Shown here in pieces: positions 17,914 through 25,779 of a DNA stretch of 64,000 bases. The DNA comes from Microcella sp. (GTDB lineage: Bacteria; Actinomycetota; Actinomycetes; Actinomycetales; Microbacteriaceae). The stretch is from the NCBI RefSeq assembly GCF_019739195.1, contig NZ_JAHHDS010000003.1:868001-932000 (forward strand), read 5' to 3'. A model generated the notes under the pieces. That model saw only the letters and a program-made list of their open reading frames with translations. It made no database searches and was not told the DNA's origin. The translations under genes and the position numbers were made by a program. Position 1 is the first letter of the stretch, and each line of letters begins with the position of its first letter.

Positions 17914-18209
17914 GGCTTCTCTCCTAGAAGGTGTCGAAGGGTGTCGGTGTAGTCCTCGAAGGCGCGGCGGCCGCGCCGGGTGAGGCTGACGAACGTGGTG
18001 GGCGTGCGGCCCTGGTGGGTCTTCTCGACGACCACGTACTCGGCGTCTTCGAGCTTGCGCAGATGCGTCGACAGGTTGCCGGCCGTCATGTCGAGCAGTT
18101 CTTGCAGCCGGGGGAAGGTGATGCGGTCGCCCTCGTCGAGGCTCGCGAGCGTCGCCGAGATGCGGAGTCTCGCTGCGGCGTGGATGACCGGGTCGAGTTC
18201 GGTCATCAT
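17910..18209 (-). CDS. Small winged-helix (MarR/HTH_27-type) regulator
   Basis: 99-aa DNA-binding protein consisting of just one winged helix: LRISATLASLDEGDRITFPRLQELLDMT, NLSTHLRKLEDAEYVVVEKTHQGRTP and FVSLTRRGRRAFEDY. This type usually represses its own operon of membrane protein plus ABC exporter. Two consecutive ATGs (18209, 18206) are possible starts; the first overlaps the upstream stop. The likely binding site is the 25-bp palindrome 18893-18917 at the operon promoter. Confidence 0.88.
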   Translation of the reverse strand: MMTELDPVIHAAARLRISATLASLDEGDRITFPRLQELLDMTAGNLSTHLRKLEDAEYVVVEKTHQGRTPTTFVSLTRRGRRAFEDYTDTLRHLLGEKP

Positions 18210-18892
18210 CGACCCCGCTTCAACCCGAGGTTCATGACGGCTGCGGCGATGAGGAACGAGCCCCCGCCGAGCACCGCCATCACGAGGTTGTTGGTCGGGG
18301 CTCCGAAGAACGGGGCGACCGTGCCGGCGACGATGATGACCGCACCGAGCACGAGCTGGTCGATCGACCGCCACAGCGCTGCGCCCATGAGGTACATCGC
18401 ACCGGCGACGAGAGCGTAGATGGCCGGAAAGTACAGGCTCTGCAGTGTGGAGTCCATTCCGTTGACGGCGAGCGCGACGCCGATGAGGTAGGCCCCGAGC
18501 GAGACGACGGGCCACGCGATGCCGTAGACGGCTCCCGAGAAGTTCGAGGGGCCGCGCACGCCCCGGTTGAGTCGCATGCCGATGACCGCCGAGATGATGA
18601 TCGAGCCGATGAGCAGCACGCCGAAGATCGCCGCGGCGAGGCCCAACGGCAGTCGGAACCAGGGGTTGCCGCCCTCGTAGCCCGACCACAGGGCGAGGAA
18701 GCCGACCGTCCAGGCCACGCCCCACACACCGAGGATCCACGGAATGCCGCTGAGCTGGTCGCGCTCGAGCGCGCTCTGCTGCTCGCGGATGAGAGCGAGG
18801 GCCTCGTCGGCGCTCGGCGGGGTGTCGTCGAGGTCGTGGTCGGTCGGCCCGAGGTGATCGGCGGATTTGGTGCGGTCGGTGTGGTCGGTCAT
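18206..18892 (-). CDS. Membrane protein leading the regulated ABC exporter operon
   Basis: 228-aa protein: a charged N-terminus rich in Asp/Thr, SADEALALIREQQSALERD (about 27-45), then six hydrophobic helices including GIPWILGVWGVAWTVGFLALW and ending GLKRGR. Proteins of this layout commonly accompany the winged-helix/ABC gene sets. No catalytic motifs seen. The ATG directly abuts a 25-bp operator palindrome and sits where transcription should start, so the message is probably leaderless. Confidence 0.8.
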   Translation of the reverse strand: MTDHTDRTKSADHLGPTDHDLDDTPPSADEALALIREQQSALERDQLSGIPWILGVWGVAWTVGFLALWSGYEGGNPWFRLPLGLAAAIFGVLLIGSIIISAVIGMRLNRGVRGPSNFSGAVYGIAWPVVSLGAYLIGVALAVNGMDSTLQSLYFPAIYALVAGAMYLMGAALWRSIDQLVLGAVIIVAGTVAPFFGAPTNNLVMAVLGGGSFLIAAAVMNLGLKRGR

Positions 18893-18927
18893 GACTACTT
18901 TGTAACGCAAAGTAGTCTGCGTGTCAA
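18893..18927 (-). promoter_or_regulatory. Promoter plus operator of the ABC exporter operon
   Basis: On the minus strand a perfect -35 TTGACA (18927-18922), a 17-bp spacer and TACAAA (18904-18899) end six bases before the ATG at 18892. The perfect 10-bp arms GACTACTTTG and CAAAGTAGTC with a 5-nt centre (18893-18917) cover the -10 box, so binding would block transcription. Confidence 0.75.
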
Positions 18928-18973
18928 GTGAGTTTGCGCTGTAACAGTTGGGGGTCGGGGCGACCACGTCTGC

Positions 18974-19023
18974 TGAGGGTGTGTGCCTCTCGCGGCACAT
19001 GCCGCAGCAGGCACACACCCTCA
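18974..19023. repeat. Palindromic element copy 2 (36-bp core)
   Basis: Arms TGAGGGTGTGTGCCT (18974-18988) and AGGCACACACCCTCA (19009-19023) are perfect reverse complements around an inner GCGGCA/TGCCGC stem. Its 36-bp core (18981-19016) is the inverted, 35/36 identical partner of copy 1. It lies between the exporter promoter and hrpA. Confidence 0.8.
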
Positions 19024-19105
19024 ACAGCAATCGCCACCCGCAGTCCGCAGTCCGTGGCCAGCAGCCCGCGGCGGCCCAGTATCCGCGCCGTAGACTGAAG
19101 GGCTC

Positions 19106-22100
19106 ATGACTGCCGCCGCTGATACCCCGCCCGCTGACGCGTCGGCGACCTCGGCGACGCTGCGCATCCACTACCCGCCAGACCTGCCGGTGTCGCAACG
19201 GCGCGACGATATCGCCGCCGCGATCCGCGACAACCAGGTCGTCATCGTCGCGGGCGAGACCGGGTCGGGCAAGACGACGCAGCTGCCGAAGATCCTGCTC
19301 GAGTTGGGCCGAGAGAGCATCGCCCACACGCAACCCCGCCGCATCGCCGCGCGCACGATCGCCGAGCGCGTCGCCGAAGAACTCGGCAGTGAGCTCGGAG
19401 GGCTCGTCGGCTACAAGGTGCGCTTCACCGACCAGGTGAGCAAGAACACGCGCGTCACGCTCATGACCGACGGCATTCTGCTCGCCGCTCTCCGCGGCGA
19501 CCGCGAGCTCAAAAACTACGACGCCATCATCATCGACGAAGCGCACGAGCGCAGCCTCACCATCGACTTCCTGCTCGGATACCTCAAGCAACTCCTCCCC
19601 CGCCGCCCCGAGCTCAAGCTCATCATCACCTCCGCGACGATCGACCCCGAGAGCTTCGCGAAGCACTTCGCCGCGGCCGACGGAAGCCCCGCGCCAATCA
19701 TCGAGGTGAGCGGGCGCACGTTCCCGGTCGAGGTGCGGTACCGCCCCCTCGTGCCCGACGGCGCGGACACCGACAACCGCAGCACCGATTACCCCGGCGA
19801 CCCGGACGATGACGAGGCCGACGGGCCGAGCACCCCCGGCGAGGCCATCGACATGATCGAGGGCGTCATCGCCGCGGTCGACGAGCTCGGCCGCGAAGGC
19901 GACGGCGACGTGCTGGTGTTCTTCAGTGGCGAGAACGAGATCCGCGACGCCGCGGATGCCCTCACCGGGCACCTCGCGCGCCAGGGGCCGCGCGGCGCGG
20001 GCACCGAGGTGCTTCCGCTGTACGGCCGGCTGAGCGCAGCCGAGCAGCACCGGGTGTTCGAGCGGGCGCCCGCGGGCATCCGTCGACGCATTGTTCTGGC
20101 AACCAACGTCGCCGAGACGAGCCTCACCGTGCCGGGTATTCGGTATGTCGTGGATACGGGGACCGCGCGCATCAGTCGCTACAGCGCACGCGCGAAGGTG
20201 CAGCGGCTGCCGATCGAGCCGATCTCGCAGGCGAGCGCCAACCAGCGGTCGGGGCGGTCGGGCCGCACGAGCGACGGCATCGCGATCAGGCTCTACAGCG
20301 AGCTTGACTACACGAAGCGGCCCGAGTACACCGACCCCGAGATTCTGCGCACCAACCTTGCGGCCGTCATTCTGCAGATGATCTCGCTGGGGCTCGGCGA
20401 CATCGAGAAGTTTCCGTTTCTGCAGCCGCCCGACAAGCGCGGCATTGCCGATGGGCTCGATCTGCTACTTGAACTGTCTGCGGTTGAACAGCGCGACGGC
20501 GCTCACCGCATCACGCGCATCGGCCGCGAGATCGCGCAGCTGCCGCTCGACCCGCGCTACGCGCGCATGGTCGTCGAGGCCCAGAAGCTCGGGGTCGCGC
20601 GGGAGGTCATTGCGATCGTCGCGGGGCTGAGCATCCAAGACCCGCGCGAACGACCCGTCGAGAAGCGGGAGCGCGCCGACCAGCTGCACAACCGGTTCCG
20701 CGACCCGACGAGCGACTTCATCACGCTGCTGAACCTCTGGAACCACCTGCAGCGCCGGCAGAGGGAACTCAGCGGCAACCAGTTTCGCAAAGAGGTGCGC
20801 AGCGAGTTTCTCAACTACCTGCGCATTCGAGAGTGGGCCGATGTTGAGCGGCAGATCAGGAGACAGACCAAGGGCGTCGGCAAGCATCCCGCCGATGGTG
20901 AGAACCCAGCCGACGCGACGCTCATCCACAAGGCAATCCTGAGCGGCCTCCTCAGCCACATCGGCCTGAAAGACACCGCGAAGCGCGACTACCTAGGCGC
21001 CCGCCAGCGCCGCTTCGTGCTCTACCCCGGGTCGGGCGTCGCGAAGAAGCAGCCCGACGCCGTCATGGCCGCCGAGCTCGTCGAGACCAGCCGGCTGTTC
21101 GCGCGCACGGTCGCCGTGATCGACCCGGCGTGGGCCGAGCCGCTCGCGGGCGACCTCGCGAAGCGGCAGTTCAGCGAGCCCCGGTGGGAGAAACGTCAGG
21201 GCGCCGCGGTCGTTGACGAGAAGGTGACGCTGTTCGGGGTGCCGATCATCCCGCGCCGACGGGTGCAGCTGAGCCGCATGGATGCACCCCTCGCGCGCGA
21301 GCTGTTCATCCGCCACGCGCTCGTCGAGGGCGAGTGGGACACAACCAGGCTCGACAAGCGCCTGACGGCGTTCATCCGCGACAACGCCCGCGTGCGCCGC
21401 GAGCTCGAGCAGCTCGAAGAGCGCAGTCGCCGCCGCGACATCCTGCTCGACGACGAGAAGATCGTCGAGTTCTTCGAGGCACGCATTCCCGCCGACGTCA
21501 CCGACGTACGCTGCTTCGAGCGCTGGTGGCGGGATGCCCTCAAAGAGCATCCCGAAACGCTCACGATCACCCGCGACGACCTCGTCGAGGCCGAGCAACT
21601 GCCGGCCGACGACGGTTCGTACCCGACGCGGCTCACGCTCGGCGATCAGACGCTCAGTGTCGGCTATCGCTTCGAGCCCGGTGCCGCCGACGACGGCGTC
21701 ACCGTCACCGTGCCGCTGCCGCTGCTTCCCCGGCTCGACACGGCGGGGTTCGACTGGCTCGTTCCTGGCTTGCGACACGAGCTCGTGACGGCTCTGCTCA
21801 AGACACTGCCGAAGCCGATTCGCCGCAACGTCGTGCCCGCCGCCGACTGGGCGACAAAGTTGCTCGCTGCGGTGCCGCCCGAAGCCGATCTGCGAGAGCT
21901 CTCGGTCACGGAGTTTCTCGCCACCGAGATTCGCCGCCAGACCTTCACGCCCGTCGAGCCCGACGACTTCGACCTCGACCGACTGCCCGCCCACTTGCGC
22001 ATGGGCTACGCCGTCGTCGACGATCGCGGCGGGCGACTCGCGCGCGGCACCGACCTCACTGCCCTGCAGCAGAAGCTGCGCGAGCGCGGGCGCGACTCGG

Positions 22101-23038
22101 TCGCGCGTGTCGCAACTGCCGCGGCGAAGAGCCCGATCGAGCGCGGCGGCATCACGGTGTGGGACGACACTGTCGGCCAAGGCGGCACACTGCCCCGCCA
22201 ACTCGAGATGCGCCGCGGCGAGACGACCGTTCGGGCGTTTCCGGCCCTCACCGACGAAGGCTCGTCGGTCGCCCTCAAGCTGCAGACCTCGATCGCCGAC
22301 CAGGTCGCCGCGCATCGCGCCGGCGTGCGCCGCCTCGTGCAGCTCGGCGTGCCCTCGCCGCTCGCCTACATCCAAGAGCACCTCACGAGTGCCGAGAAGC
22401 TCAGCCTCGGCGCCTCGCCCTACCGGTCGACTGCCGCGCTCATCGACGACGCGCTGCGTGCAGTGATCGACGAAGAACTTGCGGCCGGTGCGCTCGATGC
22501 TCGGGATGCCCTCCCCTGGTCTCGCGAGCAGTTCGAGTCACTGCGCGACCGCGTCAACGCCGGCCTGCCCGACCGCCTGTTCGGCATCGTGGCGACGTCG
22601 GCGGCCGTTCTAGCGGCGGCGCGCGAGGTCGACGTGCTCATCTCGCGCAGCAGCAGTCTGCAGTTGATGGCGCCTCTTGCCGAGGCGCGCGAGCAGCTCA
22701 ACGCTCTCGTCTTCGACGGCTTCATCGGACGCACGGGCCTCACCCGCCTCCCCCGGCTGGTCATCTACCTGCGCGGCATCACCTACCGCGTCCAGCGCCT
22801 GGCCGACAACCTCGGCCGCGACCGCGCCTGGATGCTCGAGGTGCAGCAGGCCGTCGAGCTCTACACGAAGGCCGGCGGCACGCTGCCACTGAGCCCTCAG
22901 GCGAGCGCAGACCCCGAGCCGCGCATCCGTGACGCCCGCTGGATGCTCGAAGAGCTGCGCCTCTCGCTCTTCGCCCAGCCGCTCGGCGCGCAGGGTCCGA
23001 TCTCGGTGCAGCGCATCCGCAAGCAGCTCGCGGGCTGA
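19106..23038 (+). CDS. hrpA: ATP-dependent RNA helicase HrpA
   Basis: 1310-aa DEAH-box helicase. Walker A GETGSGKTTQLPK (50-62), DEAH in IIIDEAHERS (D144-H147), motif III LIITSATIDPESF, motif V ATNVAETSLTVPGIRYVVDTG and motif VI in NQRSGRSGRT are all in order, followed by the OB-like DUF3418 C-terminal half. Length matches the roughly 1300-aa HrpA family, which acts on mRNA/ribosomes including stalled ribosomes. TAGACT nine bases before the ATG is a possible leaderless-type -10 box. The last 36 codons are partly duplicated at 23817-23930. Confidence 0.96.
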   Translation: MTAAADTPPADASATSATLRIHYPPDLPVSQRRDDIAAAIRDNQVVIVAGETGSGKTTQLPKILLELGRESIAHTQPRRIAARTIAERVAEELGSELGGLVGYKVRFTDQVSKNTRVTLMTDGILLAALRGDRELKNYDAIIIDEAHERSLTIDFLLGYLKQLLPRRPELKLIITSATIDPESFAKHFAAADGSPAPIIEVSGRTFPVEVRYRPLVPDGADTDNRSTDYPGDPDDDEADGPSTPGEAIDMIEGVIAAVDELGREGDGDVLVFFSGENEIRDAADALTGHLARQGPRGAGTEVLPLYGRLSAAEQHRVFERAPAGIRRRIVLATNVAETSLTVPGIRYVVDTGTARISRYSARAKVQRLPIEPISQASANQRSGRSGRTSDGIAIRLYSELDYTKRPEYTDPEILRTNLAAVILQMISLGLGDIEKFPFLQPPDKRGIADGLDLLLELSAVEQRDGAHRITRIGREIAQLPLDPRYARMVVEAQKLGVAREVIAIVAGLSIQDPRERPVEKRERADQLHNRFRDPTSDFITLLNLWNHLQRRQRELSGNQFRKEVRSEFLNYLRIREWADVERQIRRQTKGVGKHPADGENPADATLIHKAILSGLLSHIGLKDTAKRDYLGARQRRFVLYPGSGVAKKQPDAVMAAELVETSRLFARTVAVIDPAWAEPLAGDLAKRQFSEPRWEKRQGAAVVDEKVTLFGVPIIPRRRVQLSRMDAPLARELFIRHALVEGEWDTTRLDKRLTAFIRDNARVRRELEQLEERSRRRDILLDDEKIVEFFEARIPADVTDVRCFERWWRDALKEHPETLTITRDDLVEAEQLPADDGSYPTRLTLGDQTLSVGYRFEPGAADDGVTVTVPLPLLPRLDTAGFDWLVPGLRHELVTALLKTLPKPIRRNVVPAADWATKLLAAVPPEADLRELSVTEFLATEIRRQTFTPVEPDDFDLDRLPAHLRMGYAVVDDRGGRLARGTDLTALQQKLRERGRDSVARVATAAAKSPIERGGITVWDDTVGQGGTLPRQLEMRRGETTVRAFPALTDEGSSVALKLQTSIADQVAAHRAGVRRLVQLGVPSPLAYIQEHLTSAEKLSLGASPYRSTAALIDDALRAVIDEELAAGALDARDALPWSREQFESLRDRVNAGLPDRLFGIVATSAAVLAAAREVDVLISRSSSLQLMAPLAEAREQLNALVFDGFIGRTGLTRLPRLVIYLRGITYRVQRLADNLGRDRAWMLEVQQAVELYTKAGGTLPLSPQASADPEPRIRDARWMLEELRLSLFAQPLGAQGPISVQRIRKQLAG

Positions 23039-23044
23039 GCCGGT

Positions 23045-23431
23045 CTAGTGCGCCGGCGATGCGACGGGCATCCCGAGCGCCGATGCGGCCGCGAGCAGTC
23101 GATCGTCGTACGCAACGAACGCAGTGATCTCGTCGCGAAGCTCCAGTGCGCTCGCGAGGTGAATCGCGTCGAGGCTGCGTAAGGATGGCGGCGCGAGCCG
23201 CGCCGCGGTGTCGAGTACCCGCGCCTCGATGGCCAGAAGGTAAGGCTGCACGAGCAAGTCGAGCGCGCGTGGCACAACGGAGGGGTCGACACGAACAAGA
23301 GCCCGAACCAACTCAGTTCTCAATAGCGCGCTCGAGGCCCATTCCTGGTCACCGATATAGGCCCGAAGTGCGTACGACTCGTTCTCAACGAGCAGTAGCT
23401 TGACCGCCGCAGAGGTATCAATGTAGAGCAC
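23045..23431 (-). CDS. vapC: VapC-type PIN-domain toxin ribonuclease
   Basis: 128-aa PIN domain protein. The acidic active site is complete: D5 in LYIDTSAAVKL, E40 in LLRTELVRAL, D88 in LRSLDAIHLASAL and D109 in VAYDDRLL. It would cleave RNA (tRNA or rRNA in characterised VapCs) when released from its antitoxin. GTG start directly follows the antitoxin stop. The module sits right against the hrpA stop (6 bp), convergent with it. Confidence 0.92.
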   Translation of the reverse strand: MLYIDTSAAVKLLLVENESYALRAYIGDQEWASSALLRTELVRALVRVDPSVVPRALDLLVQPYLLAIEARVLDTAARLAPPSLRSLDAIHLASALELRDEITAFVAYDDRLLAAASALGMPVASPAH

Positions 23432-23728
23432 CTAGAACCGCTCTCCGCGCTGCTCATCGAGAACTTCCGCGATCGACGCCCCGGTGTATTCCCGGTCGAT
23501 CGGGGAGGGAGGGTTCGCAGCGAGCCACGCGGCGAAGTCGCCGCGCCCCGGCCTCATGCGCCCTTCGTCGATCAGTTCATGCACGCGCGACTTCTTCACC
23601 GTCGGCACGGGCCCGATGACGGCGATCGGAACCCCCCGCTCGGTCACCTCAATGGACTCGCCGCGCTTCACGCGATCAAGGTACTTGCTCGCGTTTTGCC
23701 GCAGCTCGCGCACCCCGATCCGATCCAT
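23432..23728 (-). CDS. vapB: Phd/YefM-family antitoxin
   Basis: 98-aa antitoxin. IGVRELRQNASKYLDRVKRGESIEVTERGVPIAVI (residues 4-38) is the Phd/YefM DNA-binding domain; the remainder is a disordered-type tail (GRMRPGRGDFAAWLA ... DREYTGASIAEVLDEQRGERF) that would wrap the toxin. The start codon lies inside a 25-bp perfect palindrome, and TACTGT ends seven bases before the ATG, indicating leaderless, autorepressed expression. Forms a toxin-antitoxin pair with the adjoining PIN gene. Confidence 0.92.
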   Translation of the reverse strand: MDRIGVRELRQNASKYLDRVKRGESIEVTERGVPIAVIGPVPTVKKSRVHELIDEGRMRPGRGDFAAWLAANPPSPIDREYTGASIAEVLDEQRGERF

Positions 23729-23749
23729 GTGCTACACAGTAGCACATGG
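23725..23749. promoter_or_regulatory. Operator palindrome of the vapBC module
   Basis: CCATGTGCTAC-ACA-GTAGCACATGG has perfect 11-bp arms. It contains the antitoxin ATG (23728-23726, minus strand) and its -10 box TACTGT, as expected for autoregulation by the VapB-VapC complex. Confidence 0.75.
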
Positions 23750-23816
23750 CTGTGGACGAGGCCGTCGAGGTCGACCAGATCACGCGAAGACGCGGGAGTG
23801 CCCCGGGTCGGGAGTC

Positions 23817-23930
23817 GTGCCACGCATCCGCCGCGCCGGCTGGATGCTCGACGCGCTGCGCCTCTCGCTGTTCGGGCAGCCGCTCGGCGCGCGAGGCCCC
23901 ATTTCGGTGCAGCGCATCCGCAAACAACCC
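23817..23930 (+). pseudogene. Decayed duplicate of the hrpA 3' end
   Basis: This stretch translates as PRIRRAGWMLDALRLSLFG then QPLGARGPISVQRIRKQ, against hrpA's last codons PRIRDARWMLEELRLSLFA then QPLGAQGPISVQRIRKQ. Most residues and bases are identical, but the copy has no upstream hrpA sequence, no start and runs on without the hrpA stop. It lies on the far side of vapBC from the real hrpA end (22920-23038), so the toxin-antitoxin pair is bracketed by direct repeats of roughly 110 bp. Confidence 0.85.
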
Positions 23931-23950
23931 ACGACCTCGTTCTCCCTTGT

Positions 23951-23965
23951 TGAGAACGGTTATCA
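23951..23965. promoter_or_regulatory. Candidate Zur box
   Basis: TGAGAAC-G-GTTATCA is a 15-bp inverted repeat (arms TGANAAC/GTTNTCA), flanked by TT and TTA, close to the actinobacterial Zur operator with its AACGGTT-like centre. It overlaps TATCAT (23961-23966), a good -10 box, and lies about 20 bp before the ATG of the next gene. Zinc-dependent repression is therefore plausible. Confidence 0.55.
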
Positions 23966-23985
23966 TTACCAGCTAGGGTGGCGTC

Positions 23986-25143
23986 ATGCCCTTTCCCTTC
24001 CGTGATCCCTCCCCCACTCTCGTCCGCCGTCGAACCGTCGCCTCCGCAAGCGCGCTGGGCCTCGCCGCGATCCTTCTGGTCACCTCTCCGCTAGCGCCGG
24101 CCACCGCTGCCCCGAGCACTGTCGGCACCATCGCTTACGTCGCTGAGATCGACGGCGACGACGAGATCGCGATCATGAGCGCCGACGGGCTACGTACCCG
24201 TGTGCTCACCGACAACCCCGGCCCCGACCGCGCGCCCAGTTGGAACTCAGACGGCAGCAGCCTCGTGTTCAACTCACGCCGCGCCCCGCACGCGACGCTG
24301 CCCCAGATCTACCGGCTCGACCCTCAGACGGCAGACGCGACCAGACTCACGACCTCCACGAGCGAAGACCAACGCGCAGCGCTCTCGGCCGACGGTACGA
24401 GCCTCTACTTTCAACGCGGCGTGTTCTTTGCTCAGCCCTACAACCTCGTCGAGCTCGATCTCAGCTCTGGCACCGAGACCCCGTTGACTTCCGACGTCGT
24501 CACGGTCATCTGGAACGCGGCCCCCGCGCCCTCACCCGACGGTCGCTGGCTGCTTTTTCAGTCGAACCGCGACGTGCCGTCGCCAAGCGGTCCGTTTCCG
24601 CAGACCCTCTACGCACTCGACCTCACCACGAGCACCATCACCGCTGTGCCGCCCGGCGACGGGCTCGACGCGAGCGACAGCATCGACGGCCCGAGGTGGA
24701 GCACCGACGGCACCGAGTTCGTCTACAGTTCGGGAGGTCGCCTGTTCATCGGCACGGCGAGCGGCACCGACCCAGCGACCTGGAACTCCGCTCCTGTCAC
24801 CACGGGCGACGAAGACAGCTCCCCGTCGTTCTCGCCGGACGGATCGAGCATCGTGTTACAGACCTACGTCGAAGGCGCCGACCCCGACGGTGAAGACGAC
24901 CGTTACCTGATTCGCGTGCTCGAACGCTCCACGGGCGAGATCGTCACGATCGGCGAGGGTCGCACCCCCGTGTGGACAGCTCGCACGTGGTTGCCCGCTG
25001 CGGACAACTCAACCGCTGAACCCGAACTCGCCGCCACCGGCCCCCTCGCTCTGCTGCCCACCCTCGTCGTCGGCGCGGGCCTGGTCGGCGTCGGCCTTGT
25101 CGTCGCGCGCGGCACGCTCGCGCGTCGACGCACCTCGGCGTGA
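23986..25143 (+). CDS. Secreted LAXTG-anchored WD40/TolB-like propeller protein
   Basis: 385-aa exported protein. A long signal peptide (basic RDPSPTLVRRRT, hydrophobic core about 22-38, cleavage near ATAAP) precedes at least five PD40/TolB-type blades recognisable by DG/PDG turns: AEIDGDDEIAIMSADGLRTR, APSWNSDGSSLVFNS, AALSADGTSLYFQ, APSPDGRWLLFQSNRD, PRWSTDGTEFVYSS and PSFSPDGSSIVLQ. The C-terminus is a class E sorting signal: LAATG, a hydrophobic helix and LARRRTSA. Ribosome site AGGGTGG precedes the ATG. The upstream Zur-like box and downstream His-rich membrane protein suggest a role in zinc acquisition or sensing (inference). Confidence 0.85.
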   Translation: MPFPFRDPSPTLVRRRTVASASALGLAAILLVTSPLAPATAAPSTVGTIAYVAEIDGDDEIAIMSADGLRTRVLTDNPGPDRAPSWNSDGSSLVFNSRRAPHATLPQIYRLDPQTADATRLTTSTSEDQRAALSADGTSLYFQRGVFFAQPYNLVELDLSSGTETPLTSDVVTVIWNAAPAPSPDGRWLLFQSNRDVPSPSGPFPQTLYALDLTTSTITAVPPGDGLDASDSIDGPRWSTDGTEFVYSSGGRLFIGTASGTDPATWNSAPVTTGDEDSSPSFSPDGSSIVLQTYVEGADPDGEDDRYLIRVLERSTGEIVTIGEGRTPVWTARTWLPAADNSTAEPELAATGPLALLPTLVVGAGLVGVGLVVARGTLARRRTSA

Positions 25144-25189
25144 GCATCCGTTCGCGCCATTTCCCACCCCTCCAGAAAGAGGTCGCTCC

Positions 25190-25702
25190 ATGAATTCACC
25201 CCTGCAGCTTCGCACCGCCCTGCTTCACGCCCTCACGGCGCTCGGCGCCACCCTGTTCATCGTCTTCCACACCTACGTGTACCTCGGGATGCTCGCCGCA
25301 GGTGCGTCAGGAGGCCACGATCACGATCATGACCACGACCATGTCGCTGACGAGCACGGACACGGCCACCTGGAGAACCTCGTCGCTTTGACCGACGTCT
25401 CGAGTGCCTCGACCTGGCAATTCGTGATCTTCTTCGCGTTGCTCGTCGTTCCGACCGCCCTGACGCTCATCGCTCGTGGCCGCTTCGTGGCGGGCATCGC
25501 CTTCGTGACGGCGCTCATCATGGCGACGCTCAACGTGGTCGACGGCTTCATCCACGGGGCCGCCGAAGGCGCGTGGGCAGCAACGATTCTGGCTCTCGTC
25601 GCCGTCGGGTTGCCCGCGGTTCTCGCCGCGATGTCTCACGTCGCCTGGCTGCGGTCGCTCCGGCCCGACGCCCCAGCACCGACCATCCCAGGCGCCAACT
25701 AG
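25190..25702 (+). CDS. Membrane protein with a histidine-rich external loop
   Basis: 170-aa protein with four predicted helices. Between helix 1 (about 14-39) and helix 2 lies GGHDHDHDHDHVADEHGHGH (41-60), a dense His/Asp cluster that would bind Zn(II), Ni(II) or Co(II). FVAGIAFVTALIMATLNVVDGFIHGAAEG follows. The ATG at 25190 is chosen because AAAGAGG precedes it and the longer in-frame extension overlaps the previous gene. It follows the propeller gene by 46 bp and probably shares its promoter. No catalytic motif seen. Confidence 0.78.
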   Translation: MNSPLQLRTALLHALTALGATLFIVFHTYVYLGMLAAGASGGHDHDHDHDHVADEHGHGHLENLVALTDVSSASTWQFVIFFALLVVPTALTLIARGRFVAGIAFVTALIMATLNVVDGFIHGAAEGAWAATILALVAVGLPAVLAAMSHVAWLRSLRPDAPAPTIPGAN

Positions 25703-25713
25703 CGGTCCACCCC

Positions 25714-25755
25714 GCGACCCTCCTGCGCGGCCTCAGGTTGGCTCAGGAGGGTCGC
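25714..25755. terminator. Hairpin between convergent genes
   Basis: GCGACCCTCCTG (25714-25725) and CAGGAGGGTCGC (25744-25755) are perfect 12-bp arms around an 18-nt loop. Position between two convergent stops suggests a shared, bidirectional terminator; there is no long T-run on either side. Confidence 0.65.
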
Positions 25756-25779
25756 ATCTAGTCGTCGAGTCCGCGAGCG

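Noticed and set aside
23032-23985. Integrative element or prophage at the hrpA end
   Set aside because: No integrase, tRNA or att core is present; only the toxin-antitoxin pair and the duplicated hrpA tail can be supported.
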